Assembly (NCBI GenBank): GCA_025997455.1
Contig: BNUP01000117.1
Location: 1-6,866 of the forward strand
DNA from: Fibrobacterales bacterium
GTDB lineage: Bacteria > Fibrobacterota > Fibrobacteria > Fibrobacterales > Fibrobacteraceae
Length of the DNA stretch: 6,866 nucleotides
Reading direction: 5' to 3'
The position numbers and the translations under genes are program-made. Below are positions 1 to 5,894 of this stretch, one piece after another (the first letter of the stretch is position 1; the number at the start of each line of letters is the position of its first letter). The notes below the pieces were generated by a model that saw only the letters and a list, made by a program, of their open reading frames with translations, had not been told where the DNA came from and ran no database searches.

Positions 1-1545
1 GCAAAAACCGAGGCGCTTAACGGATACTGGAATTTTTTCGCAAATAAAACCGAAATTATCAAAAATACTCTTGCAGAAATAAGCGAAAACAAATTAGAAT
101 ACGGGCACGCCAAACCCCGCAACCAAACCGTTGTAATAGATTATAGTTCGCCCAACATAGGCAAAGAATTAGCGTTCCACCATTTGCGAAGCACAATGAT
201 AGGAAATTCCCTTGCACGGATTTATAAAGCAAGCGGTTACAAAGTTGAACGGGTAAATCACTTGGGTGATTGGGGCACGCAATTCGGAAAACTGATAGTA
301 ATGTATTTACGCGAAAATTTACCCACAGACGAAAAAACTCTCGCCGAATTAACTGTCAAAGAATTAAATAAACTATACGCATCATTTTCTAAAGTTGCAA
401 AAGACGAACCCGAATTGGAAGACAGTGCCCGTGCCGCATTTGCGGAATTAGAAAAAGGTGACAAATTTTACCGCACTCTTTGGACTGCATTCAAAAATGC
501 AACCCTAAAAGAACTCACCCGCATTTATAAAATAATGGGCATAGATTTTGACCATTACACGGGAGAATCATTTTTTGAGGATAAAATTCCAGAAGTTATT
601 TTTGAACTTGAACAAAAAAAATTACTCACACGCAGTCAGGAACGGGATTGTGTTTTGCTCGATGAATTGGATTTACCTCCCTGCCTCATTCGTAAAAGCG
701 ACGGCAGCACCCTTTACGCCACCCGCGATTTAGCGGCGGCAATTTACCGCAAAAAAGAATACAACTTTACAAAATGTTTATATGTTGTCGATAACGGGCA
801 AGCATTGCATTTTAAGCAAGTTTTCGCTACGCTCGGCAAAATGGGTTATGATTGGAACACGGACTGCGAACATATTCCCTTCGGTTTAATTTTGCACAAA
901 ACAGAAGAGGGTAAATGGGAAAAGGGAAAAACACGCACGGGAACAGCCTCACTTCTCCGCGATGTTATAGATGCCGCCGCCGAAAAAATTCTCAAGTTAA
1001 TTGACGAAAAAAATCCTGCCCTAAACGATAAAGAAAATATTGCCGTTAAAATCGGTGTAGGTGCAATTGCATTTAACGACTTAAAAAATCGCCGTTTAAT
1101 GGATGTAAAATTTGATTGGGATGCGGCGTTAAGTTTTGACGGTGCAACGGGACCATATATTCAAAACGCCAATGTTCGCTTATGCAGTATTTTAAGAAAA
1201 AGCGGGAAATTTAATTTTTCGGATAGCGGGGTGCCTGCAGATGAACTTAGCGGAGTCCCGCAGGAATTTAACGCGAATGAACTTTTAGACGAGCATTCCT
1301 TTGCTTTGGTAAAAATTCTCTCCCGCAAAGGTGAAAAAATTGCCGCCGCCTGCGAAAACAACGAACCGTATATTATTGCACAGTATTCCCTTGAACTTGC
1401 AGAATGCGCTCATCGCTTTATTCACAACTGCCGAGTTCTCGGAACGCCTGAGGAAAACTCCCGCCTGTTCTTGGTGCATTGCACGCAATTGGTTTTGGAA
1501 GATTCGTTGAATTTATTGGGACTTTTCCCGATAAAGGAGATGTAG
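1..1545 (+). CDS. argS: Arginyl-tRNA synthetase, class I, 5'-truncated by window edge
   Basis: Charges tRNA-Arg with arginine in the cytosol, using ATP. The frame is open from base 1, and 514 residues are visible. Bacterial ArgS is usually about 550-590 residues, so roughly 50-70 N-terminal residues lie outside the window. The class I signature region is at visible residues 48-65: SSPNIGK, then ELAFHHLRST. The usual HIGH tetrapeptide reads AFHH here. NHLGDWGTQFGK follows at about 85-96. The KMSKS-equivalent segment is KTRTGTASLLRDV, just after GLILHKTEEGKWEKG, so there is no canonical KMSKS, as is common in ArgS. The DALR anticodon-binding domain covers the C-terminal third, from about DWDAALSFDGATGPYIQNAN, and the protein ends in GLFPIKEM. 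An internal TTG at 184 is open but lies inside the catalytic motif, so it is not a start. The next gene begins 125 bp downstream with its own promoter-like box. Confidence 0.96.
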   Translation, partial: AKTEALNGYWNFFANKTEIIKNTLAEISENKLEYGHAKPRNQTVVIDYSSPNIGKELAFHHLRSTMIGNSLARIYKASGYKVERVNHLGDWGTQFGKLIVMYLRENLPTDEKTLAELTVKELNKLYASFSKVAKDEPELEDSARAAFAELEKGDKFYRTLWTAFKNATLKELTRIYKIMGIDFDHYTGESFFEDKIPEVIFELEQKKLLTRSQERDCVLLDELDLPPCLIRKSDGSTLYATRDLAAAIYRKKEYNFTKCLYVVDNGQALHFKQVFATLGKMGYDWNTDCEHIPFGLILHKTEEGKWEKGKTRTGTASLLRDVIDAAAEKILKLIDEKNPALNDKENIAVKIGVGAIAFNDLKNRRLMDVKFDWDAALSFDGATGPYIQNANVRLCSILRKSGKFNFSDSGVPADELSGVPQEFNANELLDEHSFALVKILSRKGEKIAAACENNEPYIIAQYSLELAECAHRFIHNCRVLGTPEENSRLFLVHCTQLVLEDSLNLLGLFPIKEM

Positions 1546-1556
1546 GTCTGTGGTTG

Positions 1557-1647
1557 CCTCTGCGTTGCAGTTTGGATAGTGAGGGAATGGGGGAATGGGA
1601 AGTGTAAAGTTATTACTCTCTACTCTTTCAACTCTTGCACTGCCGAG
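1557..1647 (+). repeat. Dispersed TTATTAC-centred intergenic repeat, copy 1 (short form)
   Basis: Fills most of the argS to corC-like gap. Read 5'-3' it has CCTCTGCGTTGCA, a G-rich stretch, AGTGTAAAG, TTATTAC, CTCTACTCTTTCAACT, and TTGCACTGCCGAG. The same blocks in the same order occur on the minus strand at 4685-4561. That copy carries extra 7-bp units between AGTGTAAAG and TTATTAC and one extra ACTCTCT unit. The 3' end of the element supplies a TTGCAC that fits as a -35 box for the next gene. Confidence 0.75.
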
Positions 1648-1662
1648 TGAATTTTCTACATT
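1635..1662 (+). promoter_or_regulatory. Putative promoter of the corC-like gene, predicted leaderless start
   Basis: TTGCAC (1635-1640), a 16-bp spacer and TACATT (1657-1662) make a plausible -35/-10 pair. TACATT sits in the string TTTTCTACATTT. It ends 8 nt before the ATG at 1671, about the normal distance from a -10 box to the transcription start, so the transcript probably starts at or within a base or two of the ATG. No Shine-Dalgarno-like sequence is present. The identical spacing recurs before the cyclase and panB. Transcription start is inferred, not shown. Confidence 0.5.
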
Positions 1663-1670
1663 TACCCTAA

Positions 1671-2516
1671 ATGTCCTCCTTTTCTTCATTTTTTTTGCGA
1701 CTGATAATCCGCGTTGTCGGTTATGAAAGATTGCTTGAACTATTGCCGGAGCACATTCCTTCCTCTTCACAAAACGAAGGCGGAGAGGCAACTTTAGAAG
1801 AAGAAGAGCGGCAAATGATCCGCAACATTTTTTCCTTTGCGGATACGCCCGTTCGCGAGGTGATGACTCCGCGAGTTGAAATGCACGCAATAGATGTGCA
1901 AACCCCCTTACCCGATGTGATAAAAGCCTTAAACGGCGAGCGATACAGCCGACTTCCCGTATATTCAGGCACAATAGACAGCGTTATAGGCATTCTCTCA
2001 AACCGAGAGTTTTTAGAATGGTACACGGAAAGGCAAAACGAACCATTTGATTTGAAAAAACTCGCCCGTCCGGCAATTTTCATTCCGCCGAGCAAAAAAA
2101 TTGATGCCGTTCTGCACGAACTCCGTGCGAGCAACAGCCACTTAGCCATAGTGATAGACGAATACGGCGGCACTGCAGGCTTAATTACAATGGAAGATAT
2201 TTTAGAAGAAATTGTAGGCGAAATAGGAGATGAGGACGATGCTCAAGACGATTTGGGTTTTGTAAAACTGCCGAGCGGACAATACCAAATTGACCCGCTA
2301 ATAACCCTCTCCGATTTGGAAGACGGCTTGGACGTTCATTTTTCCATTCCCGACACAGAACGCATAGAAACGCTTTCTGGTCTAATACAATTTGCACTCG
2401 GTTCAATTCCCGAAGAAGGAACGAGCGTCCAAATTCAAGGCTATGTGTTCCGCGTAAAAAAAATGGACGGAACAAAAATGGAAGAAGTGTTAATGGAACT
2501 ACCCAATTTTATTTAG
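1671..2516 (+). CDS. corC: CorC/HlyC-type CBS-pair protein without membrane domain
   Basis: A 281-residue soluble protein of the CorC_HlyC family, linked in other bacteria to magnesium/cobalt efflux or Mg homeostasis; the exact role here is inferred. A basic, hydrophobic N-terminus (about 5-30) leads to an acidic linker. Then come PVREVMTPRVEM (60-71) and two CBS domains (about 66-185) with SRLPVYSG, SHLAIVIDEYGG and LITMEDILEEIVGEIGDEDD. The C-terminal CorC_HlyC domain (about 198-275) includes IETLSGLIQFALGSIPEEG and GYVFRVKKM. Length and layout match E. coli CorC (292 aa), which also lacks the DUF21/CNNM membrane domain of larger relatives. The start is firm: an in-frame TAA directly abuts the ATG (TAAATG), which rules out a longer protein. 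There is no Shine-Dalgarno sequence. The stop codon lies at the left edge of a tandem hairpin repeat that separates it from the convergent zinc-ribbon gene. Confidence 0.92.
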   Translation: MSSFSSFFLRLIIRVVGYERLLELLPEHIPSSSQNEGGEATLEEEERQMIRNIFSFADTPVREVMTPRVEMHAIDVQTPLPDVIKALNGERYSRLPVYSGTIDSVIGILSNREFLEWYTERQNEPFDLKKLARPAIFIPPSKKIDAVLHELRASNSHLAIVIDEYGGTAGLITMEDILEEIVGEIGDEDDAQDDLGFVKLPSGQYQIDPLITLSDLEDGLDVHFSIPDTERIETLSGLIQFALGSIPEEGTSVQIQGYVFRVKKMDGTKMEEVLMELPNFI

Positions 2517-2640
2517 AAAACCACCCACTATTAACCTAAGAAATGGTTAACTAAGGTGCTTTTTATGCCTGTTCGCCGTCGTCTCTAAAAACTCCATTTT
2601 TGCAAAATTATGCCTCAGCGAAGTTTTTAGAGATTTTATA
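2513..2640 (+). repeat. Three-hairpin structured element, tandem copy 1
   Basis: First of two near-identical ~126-bp units; bases from 2527 on recur 126 bp later. In order it has TTAACC/GGTTAA (loop 8), ACTAAG, TTTTTATGC (2560-2568), GCCGTCG, and a 14-bp stem with arms at 2582-2595 and 2620-2633 around a 24-nt loop. The one clear difference in the core from copy 2 is A at 2621 (G in copy 2), which breaks one pair of the long stem. A run of ATTTTATATTT follows, so it could help end corC transcription, though the tail is not the classic T-run. It begins at the stop codon of the corC-like gene. Confidence 0.9.
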
Positions 2641-2766
2641 TTTAAGAAAACCACTATTAACCTAAGAAATGGTTAACTAAGGTGCTTTTTATGCCTGTTC
2701 GCCGTCGTCTCTAAAAACTCCATTTTTGCAAAATTATGCCTCAGCGGAGTTTTTAGAGATTTTATT
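2641..2766 (+). repeat. Three-hairpin structured element, tandem copy 2
   Basis: Second unit of the tandem duplication, bounded on both sides by TTTAAGAAA-like sequence. The long stem is perfect: TCTCTAAAAACTCC (2708-2721) pairs with GGAGTTTTTAGAGA (2746-2759) around a 24-nt loop. Upstream parts are TTAACC/GGTTAA (2657-2662/2671-2676), ACTAAG (2676-2681), TTTTTATGC (2686-2694) and GCCGTCGT (2701-2708). A short GGTG/CGCC stem (2681-2684/2700-2703) can enclose the TTTTTATGC block. Read on the minus strand, this copy encodes the last residues and stop of the zinc-ribbon protein. A diverged relative is at 6653-6796. Confidence 0.9.
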
Positions 2767-3135
2767 TAAGAAATCGTTGTAATTCTCGCTCTCTCTAATA
2801 TCTTTTATCATATCGTCAAAAACACTGTCTAAGGTAGGTTCAACAGCGGGTTCTTCCATAGCAGGTTCTGCGGCAAACTCCGCATTTAAGAGAGAATTTG
2901 CTCTCCGTTTTCTAAAACCTCCGCTCACCTTACACACCGCCTTCCTAAAATTCTCAAAAGCGGATTGCGACAACTCCACAGCCTCGTTTCCGCCGGACTG
3001 CCAAGATATAGGTGCACTGCAATGCGGGCAACAGAACACAAAGCCCAAAACTTCACCTTCACGCGACGGCTGATTTTCAATTTCAATGTTTATCTGCCTC
3101 TCGCAATGAGGGCACACAAAAGATACTTCACTCAT
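2734..3135 (-). CDS. Small four-cysteine zinc-ribbon protein of unknown function
   Basis: A 133-residue protein not recognised as a named family. Two CPHC knuckles (C8/C11 and C36/C39) about 25 residues apart form a probable zinc ribbon of the general MJ0042-like kind; C35 adds a fifth nearby cysteine. A basic segment (GGFRKRRAN, about 72-80) follows. Then comes a Glu/Pro/Ala linker (AEPAMEEPAVEP, 89-100) and an acidic, probably helical tail (SVFDDMIKDIRES). The last 8-10 residues (KISKNSAEA) are encoded by the hairpin repeat. The start at 3135 is chosen because a GGAGG lies 10 nt upstream within the end of the cyclase gene, and its ATG overlaps the cyclase stop as ATGA. An in-frame GTG at 3153 is possible but has no such support. 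Co-translation with the cyclase is likely. A nucleic-acid or protein adaptor role is only a guess. Confidence 0.78.
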   Translation of the reverse strand: MSEVSFVCPHCERQINIEIENQPSREGEVLGFVFCCPHCSAPISWQSGGNEAVELSQSAFENFRKAVCKVSGGFRKRRANSLLNAEFAAEPAMEEPAVEPTLDSVFDDMIKDIRESENYNDFLNKISKNSAEA

Positions 3136-4502
3136 AAATATAAAACCTCCCACCCGTTTCTGCCTCTTGCTTTCACCCTGTAAAGTGCAACATCAGCCGA
3201 GTTAAAAACATCCGAATAAAGCGGAGCATCCGTGCTAAACGATGCAACCGCAATGCCAACACTCGCACTGACTCCCGCCTCATTTTCCGAACATTTAATC
3301 TGCGAAAGCCGCAACTTCAACTCTGCGCATTTTTTATCCAAAATCTTTATATCGGGCTTTTCTTCTGCCACGGAGGGAATTTCCACGCAAATTGCAAACT
3401 CATCTCCACCCAAACGAGCCACCACTCCCGACATATCGCCAAATAATTCCTTCAAAATTATACCCATTCCTTTTAACACAAAATCGCCTTTATCGTGCCC
3501 GTAAGTATCGTTAATTTTCTTGAAATAATCCAAATCTATAATGAAAAATGCGATGGTCTTTTTCTGCAACGGTAAATTAGCAATTTTTGTCACAGGTTTC
3601 AAAATATTTTCCAAAGACAATGTAAAGAAATACCTGTTTTTCAACTTGGTAAGATCATCGGTGAAACTCTTCTCGGTTGCCCTGTTAATTTTCTTTTCCA
3701 TTTTGCGAAAAGATTCAATCATCAAATCGTATTCCTTAATATGAGTTAAATTCATATTATTAAACGAAATATTCAACAAATTAAAATTATCCGCCGACTT
3801 CACAATACTGTTTATGGGAGCGATGAACAGTTTCCGTATTACATACATCGCAATGGCAAACACAAAAATCACAAGCAAAACAGAAGTCATAATTAATTTC
3901 ATCGCTAAATTCTCAATGTCGTTATTCAAATCGCTCATATCTTTATCTGCACCCACAAACGCCACCACCTTTCCCTTCGAATTTTTAACCGGCACATAAG
4001 ACGACACAAGCCAACCGTATTTTTCCGTATATTCTATAAAACTCATCTTCACTTCATCGTCTCTCTGCAAACTCTTTATCATATCCACATTAAATTCGCC
4101 AATGGCATCCTTATCCAAAAAATTTATCTGCCCCATGTGATCTTCTGCGGAAATGTAGTATTCAATAGAGTCGTTGTAAGAAATGTTCATAACATAAAAG
4201 TATTTCAAATTGTTTCTTTTGAGAACCTCATCAGCCAAGGCTTTCCACTGCCCATAAGTCTCGTTTGTGCGCCTGTTTTGTAAATCGTATTCAATGCTGT
4301 CGCCGTTTAATACCTCGGAATAGGTAACGGCAACTCCAAGTGCACTCTCGGTGTTCACTTTTATCAAATCGCTCCTCGATTGGAAAAATACGATGGCTGC
4401 AAGCAGGGAAGTTGAAGAAATCACCAAAAGCAAAACGGAAAAGAGCACAATTTTACTCAAAGTCACAGTTTCCATTCCAAATAAACTGCGTATGAAATTC
4501 AT
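3132..4502 (-). CDS. Membrane-bound diguanylate cyclase (GGDEF) with extracytoplasmic sensor
   Basis: Makes the second messenger cyclic di-GMP from two GTP at the inner membrane. Of 456 residues, a short cytoplasmic N-terminus leads to a first membrane helix (about 18-40). A ~160-residue extracytoplasmic sensor follows (about 41-200), probably Cache-like, with YFYVMNIS, ISAEDHMGQI and AFVGADKD. A second helix (about 203-226) and a HAMP-like linker (228-275) come next. The GGDEF domain (about 280-456) has DDLTKLKNR, FFIIDLDYFKKINDTYGHDKGD, RLGGDEFAI (active site 365-369) and SASVGIAVA. Residues 356-359 read DMSG where many cyclases have the RxxD inhibitory site, so product inhibition through that site is probably absent. 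The start at 4502 is preferred over upstream codons: the promoter-like box ends 8 nt before it, and the longer frame translates repeat DNA. It has no Shine-Dalgarno sequence. It overlaps the zinc-ribbon gene by 4 bp. Confidence 0.93.
   Translation of the reverse strand: MNFIRSLFGMETVTLSKIVLFSVLLLVISSTSLLAAIVFFQSRSDLIKVNTESALGVAVTYSEVLNGDSIEYDLQNRRTNETYGQWKALADEVLKRNNLKYFYVMNISYNDSIEYYISAEDHMGQINFLDKDAIGEFNVDMIKSLQRDDEVKMSFIEYTEKYGWLVSSYVPVKNSKGKVVAFVGADKDMSDLNNDIENLAMKLIMTSVLLVIFVFAIAMYVIRKLFIAPINSIVKSADNFNLLNISFNNMNLTHIKEYDLMIESFRKMEKKINRATEKSFTDDLTKLKNRYFFTLSLENILKPVTKIANLPLQKKTIAFFIIDLDYFKKINDTYGHDKGDFVLKGMGIILKELFGDMSGVVARLGGDEFAICVEIPSVAEEKPDIKILDKKCAELKLRLSQIKCSENEAGVSASVGIAVASFSTDAPLYSDVFNSADVALYRVKARGRNGWEVLYL
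3144..3150 (-). promoter_or_regulatory. Ribosome binding site of the zinc-ribbon gene, inside the cyclase gene
   Basis: On the minus strand GGAGG (plus 3146-3150) lies in the codons for the last residues of the cyclase, 10 nt before the ATG at 3135. It sets the start of the downstream gene. With the ATGA overlap it suggests translational coupling. It contrasts with the absence of such a site before the cyclase. Confidence 0.65.
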
Positions 4503-4510
4503 AGGGGAGG

Positions 4511-4516
4511 AATGTA
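4511..4516 (-). promoter_or_regulatory. Putative -10 box of the cyclase operon, predicted leaderless start
   Basis: On the minus strand TTTTCTACATTCC places TACATT exactly 8 nt before the ATG at 4502, the same spacing and box as before the corC-like gene. The intervening bases are pyrimidine-rich with no ribosome binding site. No convincing -35 lies 16-18 bp upstream, so an activator or a different sigma preference is possible. Confidence 0.45.
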
Positions 4517-4524
4517 GAAAAGTA

Positions 4525-4552
4525 GGGAGCGTTCTATCCACACCGCGTTCCC
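4525..4552. promoter_or_regulatory. Imperfect inverted repeat upstream of the cyclase
   Basis: GGGAGCG (4525-4531) and CGTTCCC (4546-4552) pair with one non-Watson-Crick position across 14 bases. The dyad lies just upstream of the predicted -10 box, where an activator or repressor could bind. No regulator is identified, and chance is not excluded. Confidence 0.25.
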
Positions 4553-4560
4553 TTGTTAAA

Positions 4561-4685
4561 CTCGGCGGTGCAATAGTTGAAAGAGTAGAGAGTAGAGAGT
4601 AATAACTTTTCACTTTTCACTTTTCACTTTCAACTTTCAACTTTACACTCCCCCTCTCCCTTCTCCCAAACTTGCAATGCAGAGG
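4561..4685 (-). repeat. Dispersed TTATTAC-centred intergenic repeat, copy 2 (expanded form)
   Basis: Minus-strand copy of the element at 1557-1647, ending in GCACCGCCGAG. Between AGTGTAAAG and TTATTAC it carries five extra heptamers: two TTGAAAG-like and three TGAAAAG-like. After TTATTAC it has CTCTACTCT with one added ACTCTCT unit. The right side continues toward panB with further CTCTACTCTATACTCTTTCAACT sequence on the plus strand (4689-4711). The divergent spacer thus holds copies pointing at both genes. The rest of 4503-4730 holds only the promoter-like boxes and the dyad. Confidence 0.75.
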
Positions 4686-4716
4686 AAACTCTACTCTATA
4701 CTCTTTCAACTCTTTC

Positions 4717-4722
4717 TACCTT
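4717..4722 (+). promoter_or_regulatory. Putative -10 box of panB, predicted leaderless start
   Basis: CTTTCTACCTTCC places TACCTT exactly 8 nt before the ATG at 4731. This matches the boxes before the corC-like and cyclase genes. The spacer CCCCCGCT contains no Shine-Dalgarno sequence. No good -35 is visible; the region upstream is heptamer repeat. Confidence 0.42.
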
Positions 4723-4730
4723 CCCCCGCT

Positions 4731-5474
4731 ATGCTAACAACTTCCGATTTTCTTGCGATGAAACGCGGCGGCAAAAAAATTTCAATGCTCACTTCTTATG
4801 ATGCTGCTTTTGCACGAATGGCAGAGGCGGCACAGATTGATATGTTGCTCGTGGGAGACTCGGCGGCGAATGTTCTTTTGGGAATGAACCGCACTGCGGA
4901 AATCAGTATGGAGATAATGCAGGTGCTCACAGCCGCAGTAAAACGAGGCACTTCAAATACTTACATAGTTTGCGATATGCCGTTCGGCTCAGACGGCGAC
5001 CCTAAAAATGCGGTGCGGAACGCAAAACTTTTAATAAATGCGGGAGCAAATGCCGTAAAAATAGAAGGAACTCCTCTTGAATCTATGAGAGCAATAAAAG
5101 AAATAGGGATTGATATTGTGGGTCATTTGGGACTTCTTCCTCAGACCGCAATAGATTTTAAGCAGAGAGGAAAATCACAGGAAGATGCGGAAAAAATTTT
5201 GGGCGATGCCATAACGATAGATGAATTAAAACCTTGTGCAATAGTATTGGAACACATTCCCGCAGAACTCGGAGAAAAAATTACAAAGGCGGCAAACGCA
5301 CCAACTATCGGCATTGGAGCGGGTAATTGCACCGACGGACAGGTGTTGGTGATGCACGATATTTTGAAAATGCATCCTTTCAAAACGCCTCCATTTGTCC
5401 AAACATTTGAAAATTTTTGGGAGCGCGGAGTGAGTGCATTTGCAGAGTATAAGAAATGGGTTGAAGAAAAATAA
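4731..5474 (+). CDS. panB: 3-methyl-2-oxobutanoate hydroxymethyltransferase (ketopantoate hydroxymethyltransferase)
   Basis: First committed step of pantothenate/CoA synthesis: transfers a hydroxymethyl group from methylenetetrahydrofolate to 2-oxoisovalerate, giving ketopantoate, in the cytosol. At 247 residues it is slightly shorter than E. coli PanB (264). Visible motifs are MLTSYDAAFARM (19-30), VGDSAANVLLG (41-51; Mg-ligand Asp43), VCDMPFG (80-86; Asp82), GANAVKIEG (105-113; Lys110, Glu112), VGHLGLLPQTA (130-140), VLEHIPAEL (172-180; likely catalytic Glu174) and IGIGAGNCTDGQVLVMHD (193-210). The loop after GLLPQ is about three residues shorter than in E. coli and reads IDFKQRGKS instead of the usual GGYKVQGK-type loop. 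ATG 4731 is preferred over an in-frame ATG at 4677, because the added 18 residues translate heptamer repeat DNA and are not PanB-like. No panC or panD is adjacent. Confidence 0.95.
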   Translation: MLTTSDFLAMKRGGKKISMLTSYDAAFARMAEAAQIDMLLVGDSAANVLLGMNRTAEISMEIMQVLTAAVKRGTSNTYIVCDMPFGSDGDPKNAVRNAKLLINAGANAVKIEGTPLESMRAIKEIGIDIVGHLGLLPQTAIDFKQRGKSQEDAEKILGDAITIDELKPCAIVLEHIPAELGEKITKAANAPTIGIGAGNCTDGQVLVMHDILKMHPFKTPPFVQTFENFWERGVSAFAEYKKWVEEK

Positions 5475-5524
5475 GATGAAAAAAATTGCTTGTTAAAAAA
5501 AATTTCAAAAAACAAATTTTTATC

Positions 5525-5553
5525 TTGCTTTTTTTGAAAAAAAATTCTATATT
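5525..5553 (+). promoter_or_regulatory. Putative promoter of the histone H1-like gene
   Basis: TTGCTT (5525-5530), a 17-bp spacer and TATATT (5548-5553) lie in a very A/T-rich stretch. The -10 context TTCTATATTT resembles the TTCTACATT boxes of the leaderless genes. Here it is 38 nt before the ATG, leaving a leader. A second TATATT at 5554-5559 is an alternative. Confidence 0.5.
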
Positions 5554-5577
5554 TATATTCGACATTCACAGATACCC

Positions 5578-5584
5578 AAAGGAG
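5578..5584 (+). promoter_or_regulatory. Shine-Dalgarno site of the histone H1-like gene
   Basis: AAAGGAG ends 7 nt before the ATG at 5592, a classic site that fixes the start. It shows that this organism uses Shine-Dalgarno initiation, which makes its absence before three other genes in the window notable. Confidence 0.85.
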
Positions 5585-5591
5585 TATTTTT

Positions 5592-5828
5592 ATGGCTACA
5601 AAAACAGTTATCAAAAAGGCTGCAGTGAAACCGACAGCAGCAAAAAAAACAGTTGCAAAACCTGCAGTTAAAAAAGCAGCGGCAAAACCAGTTGCTGTAA
5701 AGAAAGCGGTTGTTGCAAAGAAAGCAGTTGCAAAACCGGTTGCTAAAAAGCCTGCGGCAAAACCAGTTGCAGTTAAAAAAACTGTTGTTGCAAAAAAGCC
5801 TGCAGTTAAAAAAGCAGCAAAGAAATAG
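5592..5828 (+). CDS. Histone H1-like lysine/alanine-rich DNA-binding protein
   Basis: A 78-residue, extremely basic protein: by count 26 Lys and 23 Ala, most of the rest Val, Pro and Thr, and no Asp or Glu. It is built of degenerate KKAAVAKP / VKKAVVAKK units, like the C-terminal tail of eukaryotic histone H1 and the chlamydial or bacterial H1-like proteins (Hc2, AlgP/KAAVAKK types). A role in binding and compacting DNA is inferred from composition; there is no globular domain. Residues 30-44 and 55-69 are almost the same (A/T at one place), a 25-residue period matching a 75-bp duplication (about 5679-5723 and 5754-5798) with mainly synonymous changes. It has its own promoter, Shine-Dalgarno site and terminator, so it is probably monocistronic and well expressed. 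Low-complexity frames on the opposite strand are shadows. Confidence 0.88.
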   Translation: MATKTVIKKAAVKPTAAKKTVAKPAVKKAAAKPVAVKKAVVAKKAVAKPVAKKPAAKPVAVKKTVVAKKPAVKKAAKK

Positions 5829-5839
5829 TACTCCTTCGT

Positions 5840-5875
5840 AAAAAATGCACCCGTCGTTAGACGGGTGCATTTTTT
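5840..5875. terminator. Perfect bidirectional intrinsic terminator
   Basis: AAAAAATGCACCCGTC (5840-5855) pairs perfectly with GACGGGTGCATTTTTT (5860-5875) across a GTTA loop. This gives a GC-rich stem flanked by an A-run and T-run. It lies 11 bp after the stop of the histone-like gene and could act on both strands. Confidence 0.95.
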
Positions 5876-5894
5876 ATACCGAGCCGCCATAAAA

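Noticed and set aside
184..1545. ArgS starting at the TTG at 184
   Set aside because: The frame is open back to base 1 and encodes SSPNIGKELAFHH, part of the catalytic core, so 184 is internal.
1513..2173. Minus-strand open frames opposite the corC-like gene
   Set aside because: They have no recognisable domains and overlap a clear CBS/CorC gene.
2513..2766. Integron attC sites
   Set aside because: The hairpins lack the paired RYYYAAC/GTTRRRY core boxes in the right arrangement, and no integrase or cassette pattern is seen.
4503..4613. 37-residue N-terminal extension of the cyclase
   Set aside because: It translates heptamer repeat DNA (YSLLSTLST), and the promoter-like box lies inside it. 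The start at 4502 fits better.
4677..4730. 18-residue N-terminal extension of PanB
   Set aside because: It translates repeat sequence and has no PanB similarity. The box-to-ATG spacing supports 4731.
5141..5890. 249-codon minus-strand frame across panB and the H1-like gene
   Set aside because: It is a shadow caused by the lysine/alanine repeats and lacks stops by composition. The plus-strand genes have motifs, a ribosome site and a terminator.
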